Positions 50,615 through 59,411 of a DNA stretch of 64,000 nt are shown piece by piece; position 1 is the first letter of the stretch; the number at the start of each line of letters is the position of its first letter. The notes under the pieces were generated by a model, which worked only from the letters and a program-made list of their open reading frames with translations, was not told the DNA's origin and did not search any database. This stretch comes from Anaerofilum hominis (GTDB lineage: Bacteria > Bacillota > Clostridia > Oscillospirales > Ruminococcaceae): positions 1 through 64,000 of the forward strand of contig NZ_JACONZ010000004.1 in assembly GCF_014287275.1 (NCBI RefSeq). Reading direction: 5' to 3'. The translations under genes were made by a program, and so were the position numbers.

Positions 50615-51058
50615 ATGAAAGTAGTGCTGAAAGCAGACGTGAAAGGGACCGGCAAGAAAGACCAGATGGTGGAAGTCTCGGACGGATACGCGCGCAATTT
50701 CCTTCTGCCCCGCGGGCTGGCGGTGCCGGCCAACGCCGCGGCCGTCAATGAGGTAAAGACCAAAGAGAGCGCCAAGCGGCACCACGCAGAGGTGGAGCTG
50801 GCCGACGCGCAGGCCACGGCGAAAAAGATCGGCGGCATGACGGTCACGGTGAAAGCCAAAGCGGGCCAGGGCGGACGCCTGTTTGGAGCCGTGACCGGCA
50901 AAGACATCGCGGAGGCGGTGAACAAAGCGGCCGGCGTCTCCATCGATAAACGCAAGGTCGTGCTGGACGCCGATATCAAGAACTATGGCCAGTACGAGGT
51001 GGAGATCAAGGTCTACCCCAGCGTGACGGCAAAGGTGACTGTGGTCGTGGAAGAATAA
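50615..51058 (+). CDS. rplI: 50S ribosomal protein L9
   Basis: A 147-residue L9 with the invariant N-terminal MKVVLKADVKGTGKKDQMVEVSDGYARNFLLPRGLA, a central lysine-rich helix and a C-terminal domain ending AKVTVVVEE. L9 binds 23S rRNA domain V and supports reading-frame fidelity. AAAGGAGCG lies 8 bases before the ATG. It lies 43 bases after gdpP. The last 36 bases of the gene are duplicated 185 bases downstream in the gap before dnaB. Confidence 0.97.
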   Translation: MKVVLKADVKGTGKKDQMVEVSDGYARNFLLPRGLAVPANAAAVNEVKTKESAKRHHAEVELADAQATAKKIGGMTVTVKAKAGQGGRLFGAVTGKDIAEAVNKAAGVSIDKRKVVLDADIKNYGQYEVEIKVYPSVTAKVTVVVEE

Positions 51059-51375
51059 GAACAGAATAAAAAAGCAAAGCCGAAAGTTTTGCCCGCGTTC
51101 ATGCCCTCACGCGCAAGCGGGAGAAACCGTTTTGGGAGAACGGCAAAGCCGTTCTCACCGGGCCGGCGCAGCGCGAAAGGTCACGGGCCAAGCCGGGACC
51201 GGCCCCAGTGACGGCAAAGGTGACTGTGGTCGTGGAAGAATAAGAACAGAATAGAAAGGCAAAGCCGAAAGTTTTGCCCGCGTTCATGCCCTCACGCGCA
51301 AGCGGGAGAAACCGTTTTGGGAGAACGGCAAAGCCGTTCTCACCGGGCCGGCGCAGCGTAAAAGGTCGCGGCGCT
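51023..51375 (+). repeat. 185-bp tandem duplication of the rplI 3' end
   Basis: Bases 51023-51207 recur at 51208-51375. Both copies begin with the last codons of rplI plus its stop, then GAACAGAATA, GTTTTGCCCGCGTTCATGCC and the hairpin GAGAACGGC-aaa-GCCGTTCTC (51136-51156 and 51321-51341). Only scattered differences separate them (AAAAAAGC compared with AGAAAGGC), so the event is recent or kept uniform. The 470-base gap holds no other gene. Confidence 0.9.
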
Positions 51376-51531
51376 AAACCAGACCCCCCCCCGAAGGCAG
51401 GCCGGGCGCAAGAGCAGTGCGGGCCGCGGGACCCCGGGAGCAAAGAAGCGGAAGCGCAAGGATGAAAAGCGGCGGGCCGGCGCGGCGCGTCCCGTCTGAA
51501 AAAACGGTCAATAAATGGTAAAGGAACCTCT

Positions 51532-52914
51532 ATGGACAACCTATCCCTGACATTTGAAAATATGGGCGTGCAGCTGCCCTATAATATGGAGGCGGAACAG
51601 GCGGTGCTGGGCGCCGCCCTGCTGCAGGCGGAGTGCATCCCCGCCCTGGTGGAAAAGCTGCGCCCCGAGCATTTTTATGCGCGCCAGAACGGGGAGATCT
51701 TCGCCGAGCTGGTGCGCCTGTTCACAGGCGGCGCCGCCATTGATTTTGTCACGGTGCTGGGCGCGGTGCTGGACGCGGGCGTTTTTTCCGCCGAGGATGA
51801 GGCCAAGGTCTACCTCACCGGCCTCGCCGAAACGGTGCCCTCCATCTCCAATGTGGAGCATTATGCGGGCATCGTCTATGAAAAATATCTGATCCGCCAG
51901 CTTATGGGGGCGGCGAAAGATATTCTGGAACAGACCAGCGAGGAATCCGACGCGGACATTTTGCTGGAGAGCGCGGAGCAGAAGATCTATGAGATCCGCT
52001 CGGGCCGCGACCAGAGCGCCATGCAGCCCATCTCCAGCACCATCATCGACACCTATAACCAGCTGCAGAAGATCTCCGGCCCGGACAGGGACAAGTATCT
52101 GGGCATCCCCACCGGTTTTACCTATCTGGACAAGATGCTCACCGGCCTGGGCCGCAGCGATCTGATCATCCTGGCGGCCCGCCCCGGCATGGGAAAGACC
52201 AGTTTTGCGCTGAACATCGCCACCAACGTGGCCAAAAAGCAAAAGATCCCGGTGGCGCTGTTTTCGCTAGAGATGACCAAGGACCAGCTGACCAGCCGCA
52301 TCCTGTCCAGCGAGGCGGCCATCGACAGCCAGAAACTGCGCACCGGCACCCTCTCCGGGCAGGACTGGGTGGACCTGGCACAGGCCAGCGATATCTTGGC
52401 GCAGGCCCCCATTTACATGGACGATACATCGGCCATCACGGTGCCGGAGATCAAGGCCAAGGTGCGGCGGCTCAATCAGGACCCGGCCCGGCCCGACGTG
52501 GGGCTGGTGGTCATCGACTACCTGCAGCTGATGAACTCCGGCAAGCGCACCGATTCCCGCGTGCAGGAGATCAGCGACATCACCCGAAACCTCAAGATCA
52601 TGGCAAAAGAGCTCAACGTGCCCATCATCTGCCTCTCGCAGCTGTCCCGAAATACCGAGCGCAGCTCCAACCGCGATCACCGGCCCATGCTGTCCGACCT
52701 GCGCGATTCGGGCTCGATCGAGCAGGACGCCGACAGCGTACTGTTTTTGTACCGCGAGGCGTATTATGACACCGAGGGGCAAAGCGACACCTCCACCGCC
52801 GAATGTATCGTGGCAAAAAACCGCCACGGCGAGGTGGGGACCGTCAGCCTGGGCTGGGACGGCGCGCACACCCGCTTTATGAACATCGAGTACAGCCACA
52901 ATGACGGATATTGA
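51532..52914 (+). CDS. dnaB: replicative DNA helicase DnaB
   Basis: A 460-residue hexameric helicase (DnaC in Bacillus naming). The N-terminal domain (about 1-105) starts LPYNMEAEQAVLGAAL. The RecA-like core has Walker A ARPGMGKTSFAL (about 223), the LSLEMTKDQL region, Walker B VGLVVIDYLQLM, and the QISRN-like LSQLSRNTE motif. It unwinds DNA at the replication fork. ATG 51532 follows AAAGGAACC. Its last bases overlap the tilS start by 14, linking this operon to the tilS-hpt-ftsH block. Confidence 0.96.
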   Translation: MDNLSLTFENMGVQLPYNMEAEQAVLGAALLQAECIPALVEKLRPEHFYARQNGEIFAELVRLFTGGAAIDFVTVLGAVLDAGVFSAEDEAKVYLTGLAETVPSISNVEHYAGIVYEKYLIRQLMGAAKDILEQTSEESDADILLESAEQKIYEIRSGRDQSAMQPISSTIIDTYNQLQKISGPDRDKYLGIPTGFTYLDKMLTGLGRSDLIILAARPGMGKTSFALNIATNVAKKQKIPVALFSLEMTKDQLTSRILSSEAAIDSQKLRTGTLSGQDWVDLAQASDILAQAPIYMDDTSAITVPEIKAKVRRLNQDPARPDVGLVVIDYLQLMNSGKRTDSRVQEISDITRNLKIMAKELNVPIICLSQLSRNTERSSNRDHRPMLSDLRDSGSIEQDADSVLFLYREAYYDTEGQSDTSTAECIVAKNRHGEVGTVSLGWDGAHTRFMNIEYSHNDGY

Positions 52915-54292
52915 AAAGCTGGAAAAAAAGGCGGCGCGTTTTATCGCGGAGCAGGCGCTGCTGCAGAGCGGGGACACCGTGCTGTGCGCGCTTTCGGGCG
53001 GGCCGGACTCGGTGGCCCTGTTCCACGTTTTGCGCAGCCTTGCCCCGGCGCTGGGCATCGGGCTGCAGGCCGTGCACCTCAACCACGGCCTGCGGGGGGC
53101 GGAGGCGGACCGGGACGAGGCCTTTGTGAGAGAGCTCTGCGCGCGGTGGTCGGTGCCGCTGTGGGCCGAGCGGGCGGAAATGGCGCAGCGGCCGCGCCCG
53201 GCGGGCCAGAGCGAAGAGACTTTTGCCCGCGCGCTGCGGTATGATTTTTTTGAGCGCGCGGCGGAGGCAGCGCAGGCGCTTTCGGGCGGCCCGGTAAAGG
53301 TGGCGACCGCACACACCGCCAGCGACAACGCCGAGACGCTGCTGTTCCGGCTGGCGCGCGGCACCTCGCTCACCGGCGCGGGGGGCATCCCGCCACGCCG
53401 CGGGGGGTATATCCGCCCGCTGCTGTGCTGTACCCGGCAGGAGATCCTGGCCTACTGCCGCAGCGCGGGTCACGCCTACCGGACCGATTCCACCAACCTG
53501 CTGCCCTGCTGCAGCCGCAACCGGCTGCGGCTGCAGGCGATGCCCGTGCTGCGCGGGGTCAACCCAAAGGCGGAGGAGGCCCTTTCGGCTTTTGCGGAGG
53601 ACGCGCGGGAGACGGCCGCCTTTTTAGACGGGCTGGCCCGGCAGCTGCTGGCTGCTGCTGCGGCGGGGGCCGGGTGGAGGGCCGGGCAGCTGGCCGCGGC
53701 CCCGGGCCCGGTGCGCCGCGCGGCACTGGCGCAGCTGCTGGCCGCCCGGGACGTGACGGGGCGGGAACAGGTGACGGAGGCGGCTGCGGTCGTCTGCGGC
53801 GAAAAGGCGTCCTCACAGCTGGGGGAGGGCCTTTTTGCCCGGCGCAGCGGCGGCATTTTTTATCTCGAACAAACTGCACCCGCGCCCCCGGCGGACTGGG
53901 AGCTCCCCTTTTCCACCGGCCTGCTCCCGCTGCCGGACGGCCGGATCGTGGCCGTTCTGGAACAAGAGTATGAAGAAATCGTAAAACTTTGCGGTGAAGA
54001 TAAAAAAGAGTTAAAAAAATTTGCAGATTATGGTATGATAAATAAGATTTCCACTTTCCGCACCCGGCGGCCGGGAGACCTGTTCCGGCCGGCCGGGCGC
54101 GGGGTGACGAAATCCCTCAAAAAGCTGATGGCGGAGGACGGCGTCCCCCGCAGCGCCCGCGGCCGTTTGCTGGTGTTGGCGGAGGGCCGGAAGGTGCTTT
54201 GGCTGGAGGGGGTCGGCGTGTGTGAGGAGCTGCTGCCGCGCCCGGGCTGCCGGCGGGCGGTACAGATCAAGTTGATAGAACCGGAGGAATGA
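52901..54292 (+). CDS. tilS: tRNA(Ile)-lysidine synthetase TilS
   Basis: A 463-residue enzyme that converts C34 of the tRNA-Ile CAU anticodon to lysidine so that it reads AUA. The PP-loop motif [14 protein letters not shown] is at about residues 28-41, with the partner [19 protein letters not shown]. The C-terminal domains carry [17 protein letters not shown]. The start overlaps the end of dnaB, with only weak binding-site bases inside that gene, so translation is likely coupled. A 4-base gap separates it from hpt. GC content in the middle (53000-53900) is very high. Confidence 0.95.
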   Translation: MTDIEKLEKKAARFIAEQALLQSGDTVLCALSGGPDSVALFHVLRSLAPALGIGLQAVHLNHGLRGAEADRDEAFVRELCARWSVPLWAERAEMAQRPRPAGQSEETFARALRYDFFERAAEAAQALSGGPVKVATAHTASDNAETLLFRLARGTSLTGAGGIPPRRGGYIRPLLCCTRQEILAYCRSAGHAYRTDSTNLLPCCSRNRLRLQAMPVLRGVNPKAEEALSAFAEDARETAAFLDGLARQLLAAAAAGAGWRAGQLAAAPGPVRRAALAQLLAARDVTGREQVTEAAAVVCGEKASSQLGEGLFARRSGGIFYLEQTAPAPPADWELPFSTGLLPLPDGRIVAVLEQEYEEIVKLCGEDKKELKKFADYGMINKISTFRTRRPGDLFRPAGRGVTKSLKKLMAEDGVPRSARGRLLVLAEGRKVLWLEGVGVCEELLPRPGCRRAVQIKLIEPEE

Positions 54293-54296
54293 AAAA

Positions 54297-54839
54297 ATGA
54301 TGAAAGACGACGTCAAAAAGGTACTGCTCAGCGAGGAGGAGCTGCACGCCAAGGTTGCGGAACTGGGCGCGCAGATCACAAAGGACTACGAGGGCAAAAA
54401 CCTGCTGCTCGTGACGGTGCTCAAAGGGGCCGTTGTGTTTCTGGCGGACCTGATGCGCACCATCGACCAGCCGGCGGAGATCGATTTTATGGTGGTCTCT
54501 TCTTATGGCTCCGGTGTAAAAAGCAGCGGCGTGGTTAAAATAGTCAAGGACCTGGATATCAATCTGGAGGGCAAGGACATCCTGATCGTGGAGGATATCC
54601 TCGACAGCGGCATGACGCTGGATTACATCAAGGGCATGCTGCTGGACCGCAATCCCGCCTCCATCCGCATCTGCGCGCTGCTTGACAAGCCTGCCCGGCG
54701 CAAGGTGGACCTGCAGGCGGACTATGTGGGCTTTACCATCCCCGACGAGTTTGTCATCGGGTACGGTCTGGATTACGATGAAAAATACCGCAACCTGCCC
54801 TATATCGGGGTACTCAAGCCGGAGGTCTATTCGGTCTGA
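54297..54839 (+). CDS. hpt: hypoxanthine phosphoribosyltransferase
   Basis: A 180-residue purine salvage enzyme that makes IMP or GMP from hypoxanthine or guanine and PRPP. The PRPP-binding loop [17 protein letters not shown] is near residues 98-114, and [10 protein letters not shown] and [16 protein letters not shown] are present as in all HPRTs. GGAGGA precedes the start; the downstream ATG at 54300 is an equal alternative. It lies between tilS and ftsH, the order found in most Firmicutes. Confidence 0.96.
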   Translation: MMKDDVKKVLLSEEELHAKVAELGAQITKDYEGKNLLLVTVLKGAVVFLADLMRTIDQPAEIDFMVVSSYGSGVKSSGVVKIVKDLDINLEGKDILIVEDILDSGMTLDYIKGMLLDRNPASIRICALLDKPARRKVDLQADYVGFTIPDEFVIGYGLDYDEKYRNLPYIGVLKPEVYSV

Positions 54840-54939
54840 GCGGCGGCGGGCCGGGCCTGCCCGGCTGTCGTGAGGGTGCACACGCTGAAAACGGCTATTT
54901 TTACAGCCGCCGGCAGGCGGCAGTTGGAGTGAAAAGAAT

Positions 54940-57075
54940 TTGAGCAAAAAACCAAACAGAAGTACGGCAAGCTTTGTCATCCTGCTCGCGCTGGCGGCGG
55001 TGCTGGTCTTTCTGATCTTTCGGATGCCGACCTCCACCATGAATATGAAGTACTCGCAGGTGCTGGGATATTTCAAAGAGCAGAAGGTCAAAAGCTTTAC
55101 CTTTGATCCCAACGACGGCACATTGACGCTGGTCATGTCCGCCGAGGACGCCGCGGCGGCGCTCAAGGAGACACAAAAGCTGAACGGGGTGACCCAGGTG
55201 GTCGCCATCGGCGGCTTTGGCTCCCAGCAGGCCCAGGCGACCCCTGCCCCCACGACGGGGCCGGACGGGCAGGCGCAGGCCGCGCCCAAGGATCAGGAAC
55301 TCACCTATACGGTGGCCTATGCCAACCTTTTCCTGAACCAGGTGATGCCTTATATCGACGAGTACGACCAGGCGCATCCCGACGCGCCGATGGTCTACGA
55401 CATTTTGCCGGTGCAGTCCACCCCCATGTGGCTCAGCTTTTTGCCCACCATCATCATGGTGGTGGCCCTGGGCGCGCTGTTCTGGATGATGATGCGCCAG
55501 TCCGGCGGTGGCGGCGGCGTGATGAACGTGGGCAAGGTCAAGGCCAAGGATCAGGCGTCCGAGGGGCGCAAGGCCACCTTCGCCGATGTGGCGGGCGCAG
55601 ACGAGGAAAAGGCGGAGCTGCAGGAGATCGTTGAATTCCTCAAAAGCCCGGCCAAATTCAACGCCCTGGGCGCGCGTATCCCGCGCGGCGTGCTGCTGGT
55701 GGGCCCTCCGGGTACCGGCAAGACGCTGATCGCCCGGGCCTGCGCAGGCGAGGCAGGGGTGCCGTTTTATTCCATCTCCGGCTCTGACTTTGTGGAGATG
55801 TATGTGGGCGTCGGCGCCTCGCGCGTGCGGGACCTGTTTGAAAAAGCAAAAAAGAGCGCCCCCTGCATCGTCTTTATCGATGAGATCGACGCGGTGGGCC
55901 GCCAGCGCGGCGCGGGTCTTGGCGGCGGGCATGACGAGCGCGAACAGACCCTGAACCAGCTGCTTGTCGAAATGGACGGCTTCACCGCCAACGACGGCGT
56001 TATCGTGATCGCGGCCACCAACCGGGCCGATATTCTCGACAAGGCGCTGCTGCGCCCGGGCCGGTTTGACCGGCAGATCTATGTGGGGCTGCCCGACGTG
56101 CGCGGCCGCGAACAGATCTTGAAAGTGCATACCCGCAATAAGCCGATGGCGCCCGATATCAACCTTGCGACCATCGCGAAATCCACGCCCGGCTTTACCG
56201 GCGCGGATCTGGAGAATCTGGTCAACGAGGCGGCGCTGCTGGCCGCCCGGCGCGGCAAAAAGGCGATCACCCAGGCGGAGATCGAGGAGGCCAGCATCAA
56301 GGTCATCGCCGGCCCCGAGAAAAAGAGCAGGGTCATCACCCCCAAAGAGCGCAGGCTCACCGCTTATCACGAGGGCGGCCACGCCATTGCGACCTACTAT
56401 TCCAAGACCGGCGACCCCGTGCACCAGATCACCATCGTGCCCCGCGGCGCTGCGGGCGGTTTTACCATGAGCCTGCCTGAAGAGGACACCAACTACACCA
56501 CCAAAAGCCAGATGGAGGATGAGATCGTCATCCTGCTGGGCGGCCGCGTGGCCGAGAAGCTGGTGCTGGACGACATCTCCACCGGCGCGTCCAACGATCT
56601 GGAGCGCGCCACCGCGATTGCCCGTGCCATGGTCACCCGCTACGGTTTTTCAGACCGGCTGGGCCCTGTGGTCTACGGCAGCGACCCCAGCGAGACGTTC
56701 CTGGGCCGCGATTTCTCACAGGGAAGAGGTTTTTCCGAGACGGTGGCGGCCGAGATCGACTCGGAGATGCGGGAACTCATCGACGACGCCTATGACCAGT
56801 GCGCCGGCATCCTGACCGAGCACATGGACCAGCTGCACAAGGTGGCTGCGGCGCTGCTGGAGAGGGAGACCCTCTCCGGCGAGGAGTTCAAGGCCATCAT
56901 GGAGGGCCGCGAGCTGCCGCCCAAAGAGGAGCAGGACAAAAAGACGTCCGCCGCCCCGGCATCTGACGCACAGACGCAGGCTGGCGGAGAAAACGGCGCC
57001 AAGGCTGTGGAGGAGATCCCCATGCCCAGCCCTGTCCAGCCCGATGAGGCGGAGCCCGACGACTCCCAGCCGTAA
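54940..57075 (+). CDS. ftsH: ATP-dependent zinc metalloprotease FtsH
   Basis: A 711-residue membrane protease that degrades misfolded membrane and regulatory proteins. One membrane helix is at about 9-28, an extracytoplasmic domain follows, and a second helix is at about 165-183. Then come AAA Walker A GPPGTGKT (about 255), Walker B FIDEID, the second region of homology ([22 protein letters not shown]), and the zinc site HEGGHA (about 477). A Glu/Pro/Ala-rich tail extends past 640. The start is TTG at 54940 with TTGGAG about 10 bases upstream. It is last of tilS-hpt-ftsH and is followed by a terminator. Confidence 0.96.
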   Translation: MSKKPNRSTASFVILLALAAVLVFLIFRMPTSTMNMKYSQVLGYFKEQKVKSFTFDPNDGTLTLVMSAEDAAAALKETQKLNGVTQVVAIGGFGSQQAQATPAPTTGPDGQAQAAPKDQELTYTVAYANLFLNQVMPYIDEYDQAHPDAPMVYDILPVQSTPMWLSFLPTIIMVVALGALFWMMMRQSGGGGGVMNVGKVKAKDQASEGRKATFADVAGADEEKAELQEIVEFLKSPAKFNALGARIPRGVLLVGPPGTGKTLIARACAGEAGVPFYSISGSDFVEMYVGVGASRVRDLFEKAKKSAPCIVFIDEIDAVGRQRGAGLGGGHDEREQTLNQLLVEMDGFTANDGVIVIAATNRADILDKALLRPGRFDRQIYVGLPDVRGREQILKVHTRNKPMAPDINLATIAKSTPGFTGADLENLVNEAALLAARRGKKAITQAEIEEASIKVIAGPEKKSRVITPKERRLTAYHEGGHAIATYYSKTGDPVHQITIVPRGAAGGFTMSLPEEDTNYTTKSQMEDEIVILLGGRVAEKLVLDDISTGASNDLERATAIARAMVTRYGFSDRLGPVVYGSDPSETFLGRDFSQGRGFSETVAAEIDSEMRELIDDAYDQCAGILTEHMDQLHKVAAALLERETLSGEEFKAIMEGRELPPKEEQDKKTSAAPASDAQTQAGGENGAKAVEEIPMPSPVQPDEAEPDDSQP

Positions 57076-57113
57076 AGGCACGACGGAGAACAGATCTGTG
57101 ACGGCGCTTTTTG

Positions 57114-57148
57114 TACAGGCCGGAACCTGATGGTTCCGGCCTGTACTT
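57114..57148. terminator. terminator after ftsH
   Basis: ACAGGCCGGAACC-tgat-GGTTCCGGCCTGT, a perfect 13-bp stem followed by ACTTTT. Confidence 0.8.
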
Positions 57149-57237
57149 TTCCCAAAATTCAGATGAATGACGATCCGGGAAATGGGCAGGATGAAAAAGA
57201 CCGGCCGTGCAGCGGCCACCAGATATGGACCCCCTTC

Positions 57238-57325
57238 TTGACAAGAATACAATAAAAAGTGTTTAATAAAAAAGGAACATAAAGAGGAGAACGAGTGCGC
57301 ACCCGGGCATTGTCCCCGGGTGCGG
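57238..57325 (+). promoter_or_regulatory. promoter and leader hairpin of the topoisomerase operon
   Basis: TTGACA (57238-57243) is followed at 18 bases by TTTAAT (57262-57267) in an AT-rich tract. The hairpin CGCACCCGGG-cattgtc-CCCGGGTGCG (57299-57325) and CTTTTC lie between it and the ATG at 57357, so the leader may be attenuated. Confidence 0.55.
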
Positions 57326-57356
57326 CTTTTCGAAACGAACTTTACAGGAGGCAAGC

Positions 57357-59336
57357 ATGCCCAAAAAGCAACCGGTATACAACAACGAGAGCATCTCCAG
57401 CCTCAAAGGGGCCGAGCGGGTGCGCAAGCGCCCGGGCGTCATCTTTGGCTCTGACGGCATCGAGGGCTGTGAACACGCGGTCTTTGAAATTTTATCCAAC
57501 GCCATCGACGAGGCGCGCGAGGGCTACGGCGACCGCGTGTCGGTCACCCTGTTCAAAGACGGCTCCATCGAGGTGGAGGACTTTGGCCGCGGCATTCCCG
57601 TGGACTACAATAAAAAGGAAGAGCGCTACAACTGGGAGCTGCTTTTCTGCGAGATGTATGCGGGCGGCAAGTACGACGCTGCGGCCAGCAACTACGAGTA
57701 TTCCCTGGGCCTGAACGGCCTGGGCCTCTGCGCGACCCAGTATGCCTCCCGCTGGATGAAAGCGGACGTCTACCGTGACGGCCTGCATTACCATCTGGAC
57801 TTTGAGCGGGGCGAAAATATCGGCGGCCTGCAGAAAGAGCCGACAAGGTCCAAGCGGACCGGCACGGTCATCCGCTGGCTGCCGGACCGGGAGGTCTTTA
57901 CCGACATCGACATCCCGGTGGAGTACTTCAAGGATGTGATGAAGCGACAGGCGGTGGTCAACGCGGGGGTGCTGTTCCAGCTGCACGATCAGAGCACGCC
58001 CGGCGGGGAGACCACGGAATTCCGCTATGAGAACGGCATCGCCGACTATGTCGCCGAGCTGGCGGGGGAGGACGCCCTGACGCCCGTGATCTCCCGTTCG
58101 TCGGAGGCCGAGTGCCGTGACCGGGACGACCGGCCGGAATACAAGGTGAAGATGGGCGCGGCGTTCTGCTTTTCCAACAAGCGGCAGGTGCTGGAGTACT
58201 ATCACAACTCCAGCTGGCTGGAGCATGGGGGCAGCCCCGAGCGGGCGGTGAAAACGGCTTTTGTCAGCCAGATCGACGCCTATCTCAAAAACAAGGGCCT
58301 GTATAAAAAGGGCGAGAGCAAGATCACCTTTGCCGACGTACAGGACTGTCTGATCTATGTGTCCAGCAGCTTTTCCACCGTGACCAGCTATGAGAACCAG
58401 ACCAAAAAGGCCATCACCAACCGGGGCATCGCGCAGGTGATGACCGAGTTTTTAAAGCACACGCTGGAGGTCTATTTCATCGAGAACCCCGACGAGGCGC
58501 AGAAACTCTGCAGCCAGGTGCTGGTCAACAAGCAAAGCCGCGAGCACGCGGAAAAGACCCGCCTGTCCATCAAGAAAACGCTGACCTCCCAGATCGATAT
58601 CGCCAACCGGGTGGCAAAATTTGTGGACTGCCGCACCAAGGACCTCACCCGCCGCGAGCTTTATATCGTGGAGGGTGATTCCGCCATGGGGGCGGTCAAG
58701 ACCAGCAGGGACAGCGAGTTCCAGGCCATCATGCCCATCCGGGGCAAAATTTTGAATTGCCTCAAATCGGACTACAGCCGCATCTTCAAAAGCGATGTCA
58801 TCACCGACCTTGTCAAGGTGCTGGGCTGCGGCGTGGAGCTGGACGGCAAGGTGAAGAATGACTTTGCCGCTTTCAGCATGGACAACCTGCGCTGGAGCAA
58901 GGTCATCATCTGCACCGACGCCGATGTGGACGGCTACCAGATCCGCACGCTGGTGCTCACCATGCTTTACCGGCTGGTGCCCACCCTGATCAATGAGGGC
59001 TATGTCTACATCGCCGAGTCGCCCCTGTACGAGATAGAGAGCCGGGGCAAAACCTATTTTGCCTACACCGAACCGGAAAAAGCGGACATCCTCTCCCGCA
59101 TCGGGCAGGACAAATACACCATCCAGCGCTCTAAGGGCCTGGGCGAGAACGAGGCGGAAATGATGTGGCTGACCACCATGAACCCCGAGACGCGCCGGCT
59201 CATCAAAGTGCTGCCCGAAGAGGCGCAGCGCACCGCCGAGGTCTTTGACCTGCTGCTGGGCGACAACCTGGCGGGCCGCAAAGAGCACATCGCCACCCAC
59301 GGCTACGAGTACCTGGACGATCTGGACGTGTCCTGA
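57357..59336 (+). CDS. type IIA DNA topoisomerase subunit B (GyrB/ParE family)
   Basis: A 659-residue ATPase subunit. The GHKL domain has EILSNAIDEAREGY, DFGRGIPVD and GLNGLGLCA for ATP binding. The transducer domain follows, then TOPRIM with EGDSAMG and the metal motif DADVDG, and finally the C-terminal tail. With subunit A it passes one DNA duplex through another. It is diverged from canonical GyrB (for example NYEYSLGLNGLG in place of YKVSGGLHGVG), so it is probably topoisomerase IV or an extra topoisomerase. CAGGAGGCAAGC precedes the ATG. The subunit A gene starts 75 bases downstream. Confidence 0.92.
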   Translation: MPKKQPVYNNESISSLKGAERVRKRPGVIFGSDGIEGCEHAVFEILSNAIDEAREGYGDRVSVTLFKDGSIEVEDFGRGIPVDYNKKEERYNWELLFCEMYAGGKYDAAASNYEYSLGLNGLGLCATQYASRWMKADVYRDGLHYHLDFERGENIGGLQKEPTRSKRTGTVIRWLPDREVFTDIDIPVEYFKDVMKRQAVVNAGVLFQLHDQSTPGGETTEFRYENGIADYVAELAGEDALTPVISRSSEAECRDRDDRPEYKVKMGAAFCFSNKRQVLEYYHNSSWLEHGGSPERAVKTAFVSQIDAYLKNKGLYKKGESKITFADVQDCLIYVSSSFSTVTSYENQTKKAITNRGIAQVMTEFLKHTLEVYFIENPDEAQKLCSQVLVNKQSREHAEKTRLSIKKTLTSQIDIANRVAKFVDCRTKDLTRRELYIVEGDSAMGAVKTSRDSEFQAIMPIRGKILNCLKSDYSRIFKSDVITDLVKVLGCGVELDGKVKNDFAAFSMDNLRWSKVIICTDADVDGYQIRTLVLTMLYRLVPTLINEGYVYIAESPLYEIESRGKTYFAYTEPEKADILSRIGQDKYTIQRSKGLGENEAEMMWLTTMNPETRRLIKVLPEEAQRTAEVFDLLLGDNLAGRKEHIATHGYEYLDDLDVS

Positions 59337-59411
59337 GGCGCGGGGCCCGCGCCGGAGCGACCGGCCGGGCGTCTGCACAGGACCTGCGAATAAACTGTAA
59401 GAGGGAAAAGA

